Assembly: GCA_019279435.1 (NCBI GenBank)
Contig: JAAALK010000086.1
Coordinates: 372,001-436,000, forward strand
DNA length: 64,000 bases
Reading direction: 5' to 3'
Source of the DNA: Zizania palustris
Taxonomy: Eukaryota > Streptophyta > Magnoliopsida > Poales > Poaceae
The notes under the pieces were generated by a model. It did not search any database and was not told where the DNA came from. It was given only the letters and a program-made list of their open reading frames with translations. Every line of letters begins with the position of its first letter. Positions within the stretch are counted from its first letter, which is position 1. Shown here piece by piece: positions 22,356 through 32,739 of this stretch. Both the position numbers and the translations under genes were made by a program.

Positions 22356-24008
22356 TGTAACACCCTGAATTTTCTAAAATTAATAAATTGGGGAAAATAA
22401 AATTTTTAAATGAATAAATTGGGTTTAGACCATAAAATGATTGAATTAATTGGAAAACCTCAAAGAAAAATTAAATAAAGTAATCAAAAGTTTTATTTGA
22501 CTGAAGTCAATTGATTAGGTTTGAACCAAAGGAGGCATCTAAATTAAAGTTTTGAGATAATTTATTTTTAACAGGAAAAGGATTATTTTTGAATTTTGAA
22601 TAAACTAAAAATGACCAAATAAATAAGAACATGGAGAAATAATTCAAATTTTGAGCTAATAAAATTATGTTAGGTTCCTACGACCAAAATGTATTTTTGA
22701 GAATTTTTTGTGAAATTTTAGAACCTCTGCTGAAAGCTCATATTTTATAAATGGATTTCTAGAATTATTTTCATTGAAAAATAGTTTTAAATGCCTTTGG
22801 GCTGCTCCCCACCTTTCTCGCTGACACACAGACCCCACCTGCGAGCCTCTCTCTCTCTCACGCGCACCCGTGCCCTCCCCCTCTCTTCCCTCAGTGACGC
22901 CGGGCCCCCGCCTGCGCTCGCCTCCTCCCTCTGCCCTGTGGTCCCCGCCTGTCGGCGCCATTCCCCTCGCCCGCACTCGTTGACCACCGTGGCCCACCCG
23001 TCAGATCCGTCTTCCTCGTAGGATCGCCCCCAAATTTCTCCGCCCCCCCCGACGCCGACTGAAACCCTAGCCCTACCAATCCGCCACCACCAGACGCCAT
23101 CAATGAAATTGACGCCATAACTCGGCTACCCAATCTCTGGTGATCAACTCCCCTCTGTACCTGTACCCAATCGCGTCTCGATTCAGCGTATCCGCGCGTT
23201 AGACCTCGCCGGCGTTAATGGGGAATTACTCTTCGGTTTCCCCCAATTTTTCCCCATTTGATCCTGCCGGCGACCCCTATAAACCCCCCTACCTCCTTCG
23301 TCACACCGCATCTAGAGCACACTCAGCCCCCCGCAATCCCAAGCCCCACAGAGCTTAAACCCGCCACCGCCCCTATTCCATCTCCAGCCGCCGATTGCCA
23401 TCACCGGAGACCACCGCCTGCCTCGTCGTCGCCCCCTCTGTGATCCTCGGTGCACACTCTTCATCGGCATCCGCTCCGATTGGCCCAAGACCACCGGAAC
23501 ATCGCCGTCGCCGTCGACCCGAACACCCTCTATCGCCTCGCTCATCGCCGACCACGATCAGTCGACCCCGAGCCCCATCTTCAGTACCATCCTGACCGCT
23601 GCCTTATTCTCGTTCCAATTCTATGCTTAAAGTGGACCGCCAGTCACCATCATCACCGCTGTGCTCGTCGCCGCATCCCGCTGTCGCCGGAGAAGATAAC
23701 CACGCTGGTATTTTCCTCGTGCTGTGCTTGATGTGATCTGAGCCATCGGTTCAATAGCGAACGACACAGATAAAATTGTGGTAGGGATTTAATCAGAGCC
23801 ATCAGATCTCGCTGAAGCGGTATCAAGCAATCTGGGCCATTGGATTTCACTTAAAGCCACCGGCACACGCGCACAGTGCGCTGGTTCATGGTGAACCTGG
23901 CTCACCGTCGACTAGAGGCTCTTTTATATTAAATAAAAATTTCAAAAATTGTTTCAAACTTCAAAAATTCATATCTTGTTCAAATTAACTCCAAATTTAA
24001 CCATTCAA
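22356..24008 (+). repeat. Tekay/Del-type LTR, first part
   Basis: It begins TGTAACACCCTGAATTTTC, the usual start of Tekay/Del LTRs. An AT-rich half passes into a GC-rich half with TATAAA at 23278-23283. The LTR is interrupted by a Sirevirus-type fragment at 24009 and resumes at 29805. Open frames in the GC-rich half show no protein family features. Confidence 0.7.
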
Positions 24009-24487
24009 TCAAGAGCATAGAGAAGCTTGATAGCCCTATTATGGTCATTGTAAGCAAGCATCTCATTGAACCGCAAGTTAGTCACTATTGTGTCAAAGCG
24101 AGAAAACATGGCATCTATAGATTCACCAGGTTGTTGCACAAACAACTGATACTGTTGATTGTACGTGCTTTGTTGCTTGGCCTTGATCTATGTAGAGCCC
24201 TCCTGAAAAATAGTGAGTGTAGTCCAAATTTCCCTAGCTGTCCTTAGGTGCTGAACCCTATCAAACTCACTCCTACTCAAGCCAATGAACAATATATTTC
24301 TTGCTTTGGAGTTAGCATTATACTGATCTTTTTTGGCTTGAGTAGTCCGAGTCTCTGGGATGGAGTATTGTGAGTCCGCAATCTCCCAAACTACATTTCC
24401 TTGGCTTAACAGGTAAGCCTCCATGCGCACCTTCCAGTAGGCAAAGCCAGTTCCATCGAACAGAGGTATTTTACTAATTCTATCCAT
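24009..24487 (-). pseudogene. Sirevirus C' gag, 5' fragment
   Basis: On the minus strand the first ~100 residues (LFDGTGFAYWKVRMEAYLL...) closely match the Gag start of element C (41556 downward). The match continues with stops until 24009, where Del-type LTR sequence takes over. Everything downstream of Gag residue ~160 is missing. Confidence 0.85.
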
Positions 24488-24561
24488 GTCACCAAAAGAT
24501 CACAAAACCAGGTGGCCGAAGGGGTCTCCGGCCCACAGCCTTCGGTCGATCAAACTGAAGG

Positions 24562-25574
24562 TGTTGGACCGAAATAGGCAACTAGAGGGGGGTGAATGAG
24601 AGCTTTTAAAACTTCAGACTAAAAACTAGCCTTCTGTTTTAAATTCTATCTCCCGCGGAACAGGCTTCGAACACACCCTTCGAAGGTCTGGTTCGGAGGT
24701 ATTTTACAGCTCCGAACATAGGCTTCGCAAATGGTAAAAAGTAGAAGACTGGGAGACTTCGCTCACACCCACAAACCCAAAAACACAACTCTGCAAGGAT
24801 AGTGCAGGCTCCGCACACGAGGTGCCTTCGAGCAGGCTTCGTACTTCACACTTCACAGGAGTACGTACCCTCTGAGGACTTCGAACAAATACTCTGCACT
24901 AGCAACAAGTACTAGGCTTCGTATTTCGAAGGGAAAAAGCAGACAGAACAGACTGCGCCGAGGACCTCGACTGAGGAAAGAAAATAGGCTTCGAGCCCAA
25001 CTTCACTCAGTTCTTCGCTAGTAATCAGAGAGGACTTGCCTCCAGTTTACACAGAGCGAACACACACTGAAAGACTCACAATACTAACACGAACAGGATG
25101 CAAACACACTTCGTTAGAGAAGAAACAGAGCCAAAAACTCTGTCTGACATAGAACGAAGAGTATCTCAAAGAACTCAACACATGCAGTGAAAAACAGGAA
25201 TACAAGTTCAAGCAATAAACAAAGAACAGAATGAAACTTTCATTGCATGAACAAGGAACACAAAAGACTCACAGTACTAAGTATATGAATGTGGCGACTA
25301 GCTCTGGGAGTTCTAAAAATGGTTGCTCAAAGTGTTACCTAGACCTAGCCAGCCTCACTATTTATAGGCACAACTCATCTATGAGAATAGTCTACTTTAC
25401 CCCTAAGGTTTACACTATTTTTGTCTCAGCCAGACAAGGGGGTAAAGATGGTAGTCTACTTTACTGGAGGTTTCTTTTATCAGCTTTGCAGAGGAGACAA
25501 CATCAGCTTTTGTAGAGCAGACACGATCAACATTTGCACAGTGGAATCTTCTGAAGCCTCCTTCGCACACGAGG
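24562..25574 (-). repeat. C' 5' LTR, U5 side (truncated)
   Basis: TGTTGGACCGAAA at 24562 is the U5 end of a Sirevirus-type LTR on the minus strand. A minus-strand TATA motif is near 25370. Between this edge and gag (24488-24561) the expected initiator-Met primer binding site is missing; unrelated GC-rich sequence stands in its place. The LTR is cut at 25574 by the CRM-like insertion. Confidence 0.8.
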
Positions 25575-26478
25575 TGATAAGGACATCACTTCACCTGATA
25601 CACACATGGAGCCTCCACCTACAATTCAATTACAAGGACCAATCACACGCGCCCGTGCCCGTCGCTTGAACCATGAGGTTAATTCTTTCCTTAGCAACTA
25701 TGTTAATATTTGTTTGGATGGGATGCTACTGAATACTAGTGATATTTTGTTTCTTAGGAACATGGGAGATGGAATAGGAGAGTTGGTGTTGAAGACGGAG
25801 TCGCACGGATGATTTGAAGTCAAGAATTCACTGGTTCGGACTACATCAACCACCATGCACCAAAATGGGCGTAACTTCCTCATACGAAGTCCGATTGGCG
25901 TGTTATTGGACTTTTTGGAAAGCTAAGGTTAATACAGATCTTTTGGCGTTGGTTTCGCCTCATTTGAAGTCTCGAGTCATCCTGTGTGACTAAAACAGTC
26001 CTGCATGACAGAATTGGGCCGAGTTGGACCTTGTACTGAGTTGGAGGCCGTGTTGGCCCATAGTCCGAGTCGTGTGCGCCTCCTAAAGGATGCCCACACC
26101 CTATATACTCACGACATCCATCATTAGGGTTAGGTTTTGCTTTGTTTGCATCTACACTCGTGTGTTTAGATCCCGCTCTTGCACCGGACCGATTGGTTGC
26201 TGCAACGACGTTTGTGAAACCTCACCTCATCATAGTTCATCTGTGATTTGGCATTTGACTCGTGTTCTTCCTATTCCTGCTTGTGTTCATGGATTCGCTT
26301 GCAGAGCCTTCGTGGCGAGGTCAATCGCGCCCTGCGTGGTTGATAACCAACGGAGACGGTGGTGTAGCGATTGTAAGGTTTTGATCCGTCGGACCGGAGC
26401 CTTGGATCATCAACATCGAGATTCTCCACCAATCCAAGTTATCCTTACCTAGCGGAAGATCGGGACCCAATCCCCCTA
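25575..26478 (+). repeat. CRM-like LTR of copy 2
   Basis: 904 bp, starting TGATAAGGACATCAC and ending CCAATCCCCCTA, with the coded GPITRARARRLNHEV tail in its first quarter. Confidence 0.88.
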
Positions 26479-26483
26479 TTAGT

Positions 26484-26495
26484 TGGTATCAGATT
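26484..26495 (+). promoter_or_regulatory. Primer binding site (copy 2), partly decayed
   Basis: TGGTATCAGATT: ten of twelve bases match the initiator-Met site seen intact at 5730. Confidence 0.75.
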
Positions 26496-27276
26496 TTAGG
26501 TTTCCTGTTAGGTAATCTCGATCTTCTTTTATTTTTACCTAGAGTCCAGAAAACCCTCACAAAAAAAATTCCCCACCAAGAACCCCTTTGTGCCTTGCAA
26601 TTTTAATTTCACCTTTTAACTTTGTTGAGTTTGTGTTCTTGGTCGAGTCTTGTGGCTGGTTTAGTCATCCCTTTGTGTAGTTTGAGTAGTAGTTGATCTT
26701 GTGTCTCAAAAAAATTACCCCACCCGAAACCCCCCTCCACAACCCTAGTCGGTTTCCACGTTTCCTACTCGGTTTTCCACATCGAGTCCTTGTGACCCCC
26801 TTCGGTAAAACAGGCATAACTTTTCGCTCGTTTGTCAGAAAAATCTGAAATGTTTTGAGCATATTCTTCTCCCAATTTGGAACCGACCCAAACTGGGCTT
26901 TGCCCTGTTTGGTTGCATCAGAATTGCCAAAAAAATCAGGAAGATAAAGAAACAAATTGGTCAAAGTTTTTGCACGCCGTTCAGAGAACTTGTTGAATTT
27001 CTGTGAACCACATCCCACCTCAGTTGCAGGTGCCAATTTTTGTGGTTGCATCTCTTGTCATCCTTGTTTAAAAAATATAGTGAAAAAAACAAAAAAAACG
27101 AGAAGTAAAGAAGCAAAAGAGAATCGGTCCTGTCGTTTGCTACCTTGTTCTGTCTTCCACTTGAGTTTTGGGCACATAGTTTCCCTCTATTGCTTGAATT
27201 TCACCTTGGGAGCACTTAGACCAGCAACTTTGATGAGTAATAGGGAACACTTATTGAACTTGGTTTAACTGTTATT
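26496..27276 (+). other. CRM-like leader of copy 2
   Basis: Non-coding and aligned to 5742-6640 of copy 1 without the 12-bp minisatellite. It ends at the head-to-head junction. Confidence 0.8.
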
Positions 27277-27958
27277 ACTATGAAGAGGAGAGGTTTCACA
27301 AACGCTGATGCAGCAGCCAATCGGTCCGGTGCAGGAGCGGGATCTAAACACACAAGTCTAGATGCAAACAAAGCAAAACCTAACCCTAAAGGCGGCTGGC
27401 GTGAGTATATAAGGCGTGGGCAGCCTGTAGAAGACGTACAGACTCGGACTATGGGCCAACACGGCCTCCAACTCAGTACAAGGTCCAACTCGGCCCAATT
27501 CTGTCACGCAGGACTGTTTCAAACACACAGGACAACTCGGGACTCCAAATGAGACGAAACCAATGGCAAAAGATCCGTCTTCTCCTCAGCTTTCCAAAAA
27601 GTCCAAGAACGTGCCAATCGGACTTCGTTTGAGTAAATTACGCCCATTTTGGTGCATGGTGGTTGATGTAGTCCGAACCAACGAATTCTTGACTTCAAAT
27701 CATCCGTGCGACTCCGTCTTCAACTCCAACTCTCCTATTCCATCTCCCATGTTCCTAAGCAACAAAATATCACTAGTATTCAGTAGCATCTCATCCAAAC
27801 AAATATTAACATAGTTGCTAAGGAAAGAATTAACCTCATGGTTCAAGCGACGGGCACGGGCGCGTGTGATTGGTCCCTGTAATTGAATTGTAGGTTGATG
27901 GTGCATGTATGTATCAGGGTGGTGCATGTGAGTATCATGCGAAGTGATGTCCTCATCA
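27277..27958 (-). repeat. Partial CRM-like LTR, inverted
   Basis: On the minus strand it starts TGATGAGGACATC directly after the polypurine tract CAAGAGGGGGAGGA (27959-27972). It is truncated about three quarters through, at the junction with the leader. Confidence 0.88.
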
Positions 27959-28572
27959 TCCTCCCCCTCTTGAATTGGAGTCGTCCTCGACTCAAGCCCA
28001 TCATCATCTCCCAAATAGGGCTTTAAATCTGAAATGTTAAATGTGGGACTAACCCCAAAAGCTGCAGGCAACTCAAGTTTATATGCATTATCATTGATCT
28101 TATCAAGCACATGGAAAGGACCATCAGCACGGGGCATCAATTTACACTTTCTCAAATCAGGAAAATGATCCTTGCGCAAATGCAACCAAACAAGATCACC
28201 TGGTTCAAATGTTATCGCTTTTCTACCCTTACTACCATAAGCACGATATTTCTCATTCATTTTCTCTATATTTGCTTTAGTAGTTTCATGCATCTTAAGT
28301 AATAATTCAGCACGTGTAGTAGCATCAAAATTCAAATTTTCAGATGGTGGTAATGGTAGCAAATCAATAGGAGCACGCGGATTAAAGACATAGACCACTT
28401 GAAACGGACTTACCTTAGTAGTGGAGTGTACTGACCTATTATATGCAAACTCAATATGAGGTAGACACTCTTCCCAGAGCTTCAAGTTGGTCTTCAAAAC
28501 AGCCCTCAACATGGTGGACAATGTACAGTTGACGACCTCCGTTTGCCCATCCGTTTGGGGGTGACAAGTAGT
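27700..28572 (-). pseudogene. CRM-like integrase C-terminus with LTR-encoded tail
   Basis: On the minus strand the frame opens within the integrase core (TTCHPQTDGQTEVVN, the catalytic glutamate region). It passes through FEPGDLVWLHLRKDHFPDL and SPTFNISDLKPYLGDDDG, crosses the polypurine tract and continues into the LTR. It ends with the GPITRARARRLNHEV tail at 27700. This is the only place in the window where the natural end of the polyprotein across the LTR border can be read directly. The N-terminal integrase, RT and Gag are missing. Confidence 0.88.
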
Positions 28573-29804
28573 CCGAAGGTGGGGCTTCGGAGTGTGGATG
28601 ACTTGAGGTACTTCAGCCATGCATGGCTTCGATAGACGGACTGACGAAGTGAGATGGGAGAAGTTGTGAAGCCGAGGTGATCCACTCCGGAGGTGATGGT
28701 GCGAAGGCTCAAGTGATTTGATGGCTTCAGCTCATAACCATCACTGTATCGAAGGCTGTCCTCGGTGAAGCGAAGGCCATCAGGCTCAAGGCTTCTCGGT
28801 GAAGCTACCGCACCCTTCGCGTGCGAAGGGGGGCTTCAGAAGACTCCAAAAGTACAAAGGTTGATCGTGTCTGCTCTGCAAAAGCTGATGATGTCTCCTC
28901 TGCGAAGCTGACAAAAGAAGCCTCCAAATAAAGTAGACTACCATCTATACCCCCTATCTGAGAGAGACAAAAATAGTGTAAATCCTAGGGGTAAAGTAGT
29001 TTATTCACAGAGCTGAATAGTGCCTATAAATAGTGAAGGCTGGCTAGGCATCGGTAACACTTTTTGAGCTGCCATTTTAGAAATCTTGTGCTAGCCGCCA
29101 GCCACTCATGTATTCAAACGTGTGAGTTCACTTTGTGTTCCCTTTTCAAGCAATGATACTTTGATTCTATTTTCATTTACTGCTAGAACTCGTATGCTCG
29201 TTTTACACTGCATGTTTTGATTTCTTTTTGCTCCAATTCTTCTTGGTTTGGGCTTGTTCACTAGGGTGTTTTTGGAGAAGTGTGCTAGAGATTAGTGCGT
29301 GCGCATTGTGTTTTTTAGTGTGCGTTCGCTCTGTGTAAACTGAGGCAACACCTCACTGTTACAAGCGAAGCACTAAGTGGTGTGTGATCGAAGCCTGCTT
29401 TCTTCCCTTAGCAAAATCTGTTGTGTGTGTTTTGACCTTCAAAACACGATGCCTAGTATCAGTTGCTAGTGTGAAGTATCTGGTCGAAGTCTGCAGAGGG
29501 AAACCACCTCCTGCGAAGGGTGAAGTGTGAAGTCTGCTCAAGGCACCTAGTGTGCAGAGCCTGCACTGACTTAGCAGAATTGAGGATTTTGTTTTGTGGG
29601 TGGAGCTTAGTGTTCTTGACTTCGAACTTTTGCTCCTTGCGAAGCCTGGTTTCGGAGCTATGAAATACCTCCAAACCAGAACTTTGAAGGGTGTGTTCGA
29701 AGCCTCTTCCGCAGAAGACAGAATTAAAACAGAAGGCTATTTTTAGCCTAAAATTTTAAAAGCTCCCATTCAGCCCCCCTCTAGTCGTCGTTTCTGGTCC
29801 AACA
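28573..29804 (+). repeat. Sirevirus-type LTR fragment in + orientation
   Basis: It ends GGTCCAACA at 29804, the U5 end. It contains the uninterrupted equivalent (about 28808-28835) of the site where the CRM-like copy entered the C' LTR at 25574. It is thus a different LTR copy, in opposite orientation to 24562-25574. Its U3 end is truncated at 28573. Confidence 0.8.
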
Positions 29805-30932
29805 CCTTGTCACTTTTTAAATTTTATATTAGCGAGTGTCCAATGTATCGACACAACTGCTATAGGATAAAAGAACGAGTCATAGATAGATGATTTCTAC
29901 TATATGATTTCCCTGTTATTCTCATCTCTGGATTCTGTTGGAGTTGGCTTTGTTATAAGTATGGTGGGTTCTACGTGCAAGCTAGGGCATTGGTTGGTCG
30001 CACCCGGGGCATTGTAAGGACCGGTCTGCGGGATCTGTTGCAAAACAAACTCGTACTAACCACAAGTCTAGTGGGTAAGTCCTAACTGGAGGTATGGATC
30101 GTACCAACTTGAAGCACCATAGTGGAGGGGGCAAGTGGCAACCTGCGGGTGGCTTGTACCGACAAGGCTCAAGGGGGTTACGGTGTTGGCCCTATGCATC
30201 AGGGCACCGTATGAAACCTATAATAGGGTGTTATCGAATTGGTGCGTTCCATGCTAAAGGTTTTGACATGAGTTCCTTCGGGGTGATGTGGTGTCATCTC
30301 GACACACTGTGGTGTGCGGGAATGAGTGCCTTGTGGGTACAATAGTACATCTCTGATCAGAGTATAATCTTTTTGAAAAGTCGTGCCTATGGTCAAGGGC
30401 GGGTTGGGCAATGTTCACCGCAGTTAGTTTACTTTTGTATGAATGATTGTGTGATCCATGGCATGTAAGGAATGTTGAGCGAGGGTGGGCTGACTGTACC
30501 CCTCGAGTTAGAAGATGATGCATTACACATGTTTACATTCTGTACTAATAATCTAACTTCATTAAATGCTTTACAACTATACTTTTCCGCAAACATGAGC
30601 CACTATCTTCCTTGTAATTACCTTGCATTATAATTGCATTCGGTATGGAGGCAACTTACACCACCATTGACTTACACCACCAGAGGCAACTTTCTATGAG
30701 GAGGATGACGGTATGGAGTAGCGACCTAGTCAAGGCACGATACTAGAAGGAGGCGTTCATGTAGAGGATTTATTTTATTAGTTTCTCTTTTATTTAACTC
30801 TTTTATAATAATATGGTCTACGAACCATGATTGATTGGCGTATTGGACGCAAACGTGTGATGAAGGTCTTGTTTTACTAATTTTCTATGGAATTTCAATA
30901 AAGTCCCGATTTTATTAAATCCGGGCATTACA
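29805..30932 (+). repeat. Tekay/Del-type LTR, second part
   Basis: It continues the LTR broken at 24008 and ends CCGGGCATTACA, the usual Del-type terminus. No matching 5-bp duplication was found (GTAAC before 22356, AAACC after 30932), so the flanks have been rearranged. No gene is seen. Confidence 0.65.
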
Positions 30933-31441
30933 AAACCACACACTTGTGGAGATGGCTAGGACGATGCTCAACAAGCATAGGACTCGTAGGAAATTTTGGG
31001 CTGAAGCCATGAGTACAGCATGGTACACCTCCAACAGAATCTTTTTGCGCTCATTGTTGAATTTAACGTCATATGAACTACATTTTGGGAGGAAGCCCAA
31101 GGTTACTCACTTAAGAGTATTTTGATGTCGGTGCTTCATCCTAAAGCGTGGCAACCTAGACAAATTTGAGTCGCGTGCATCTGATGGAATCTTTTTGGAC
31201 TATTCTTTGCATGGTCACTCTTATCGCGTCTTCAATCTTGATACTAACACTGTTGTTGAATCTTGCGATGTAACTTTTGATGAGAGATCTCCCTATATTA
31301 ATTTCACTTTTGAACTTGCGAGTGAGCATGAAATGAGGAAGAAGATTCTTCAGATGTTGAAGATAATGAAAATGCACTGCAACCTCCTACTACGGCAATT
31401 CCAGAAGCGTCATCCACATCTACAAGAGGGCTAGAAGCATC
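30933..31441 (+). pseudogene. Sirevirus-type integrase fragment
   Basis: It encodes VEMARTMLNKHRTRRKFW, TSYELHFGRKPKVTHLRVF and SYRVFNLDTNTVVESCDV. These match the downstream part of the integrase of element C. A TGA in the LRVF/CRCF segment and later frame loss make it non-functional. Neither end is a natural element boundary. Confidence 0.85.
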
Positions 31442-31908
31442 GACCGCCATTACCCTATTCCTCATATGTGCCTCCGCCGTGGGCCCAGCCTCGATTTAAC
31501 GCCGGGATATTACTCACCTTAATGTCGGCGATCGTTTCCCCTCGGATCCCCTCACATTAAGCCCCACAACGCCATGATTACCCGCGTTAAACACCTCGCC
31601 AGAGTTAAATTCCCCTCTCGGCATTCATGGCACATTGCCCCCTCCTTCACTGCCTGACGCCCTATAAAAGCCCCCCTCTGGCCGCTGTGTTCGGTCCTCA
31701 CACTCACGTAAGCCCCGCACGATGAGAGCCCTGCATTGCATTTTTTGCGCCACCGCCTCTGCTCGCTCTCTAGCCATCGCTCGCCATCGCCGGAGCCCAT
31801 TTCCATCACCGTCGATCGCCTCCCTGTGACCGCCGTCGCCTCCGTGACCCCGGCCACCACTCCGCTCGAGCTCCTTGCCACTAGAACCCCATCGCCGATG
31901 AGGACCCA
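31442..31908 (+). repeat. Del-like LTR fragment
   Basis: A GC-rich stretch with CCTATAAAAGCCCCCC (TATA box near 31669) resembles in layout the promoter part of the LTR at 22356. It is cut by the A0 LTR at 31909. The exact left edge is uncertain. Confidence 0.5.
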
Positions 31909-32739
31909 TGTTGATATGAAAACGTGCCCTGCACTTGGGCCGGTTCGGCGATCCAAAAATGCACGGATACTTAGGGACAAGCCTAAGTGTAACACGGTGC
32001 TGACGTCGCGTTCATACTACCCTTAACAGTGGAAAGGGGGGTGTATTCGCCAGGTAATCAGATTGCACAGAAATAATCCAATCAGCCAAAATATATAAAT
32101 AAAATAACCAAATCGGCCGAACGAAGCCTGATTGGTTTGAAGTGTACGGTGCGGAGGATCACCGAAGGGAGGCCTTCGGCGTCTGGTGCGAAGTATGCGC
32201 CGAAGGTAACCTTCGGCGTTCAGATCGGTCTGACCGAAGACAGGCTCAGAACAAATCACGACATTAAATTGCCTCCGAACGACAGGGTTCAGCGTGAAGC
32301 CTCTAGCGCAATGAAGTCCGATGCAGAGTGTTCAGGTGTGATGAAGTCTGATGTGGAGCATTTTGGCATGACGAAGTCCGATGCGGAGCGTTCCGGCGTG
32401 ATGAAGTCCGATGCGGAGCATTCCGCGCTTGATGAAGTTCGATGCGAAGTGGCTCCGGCACGCGGAATCTGACCAAACCGACAATGGCGTGACGGATCCG
32501 GCACGGACAGACGAAGCAAAGTTTTGTCGAAGGGTCCTCCGATAGCCTTTGAAACTAGCTTTCTAGCTCCGAAAATCACCTTCCCGGGGTCTGATTGAAG
32601 TGAAAATCCCTAGAGTAGGGGCTTCGAACGTAAACTCTGTAAAACACAAAGATCAAGTGTCAATTAGGCCTGGAAATGGAATTACCAAGTATAGCAGTGG
32701 AAAAAAAGACAGAACGAAGGGTAGCAATCTGTTACGTAG
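31909..32739 (-). repeat. A0 3' LTR, U5-side part
   Basis: It begins TGTTGATATGAAAACGTG on the plus strand and matches A1 from 11415 onward. It is interrupted by element C, and the last five bases (CGTAG) are the target-site duplication. Confidence 0.88.
32735..32739 (+). repeat. Target-site duplication CGTAG, left copy
   Basis: Exact match to 43638-43642. Removing C and one copy restores a TACGTAGATTAAC sequence also present in the A1 LTR near 12188. Confidence 0.95.

Larger units (their letters stand above)
25575..28572. mobile_element. CRM-like element, head-to-head rearranged copy 2
   Basis: The left half is in + orientation: complete LTR, primer binding site and leader to about 27280. 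The right half is in - orientation: partial LTR (27277-27958) preceded on its own strand by the integrase C-terminus (to 28572). The halves meet at ACTAT, a word present in both parental sequences. The right edge is a truncation inside integrase, not an element end. Both LTR parts carry the CTTGTACTGAGTTGGAGG segment missing in copy 1, so they belong to one subfamily. Confidence 0.85.

Noticed and set aside
22791..23731. GC-rich frames with Pro/Arg-rich products as genes
   Set aside because: They overlap on both strands, lie inside a Del-type LTR around its TATA box and show no domain.
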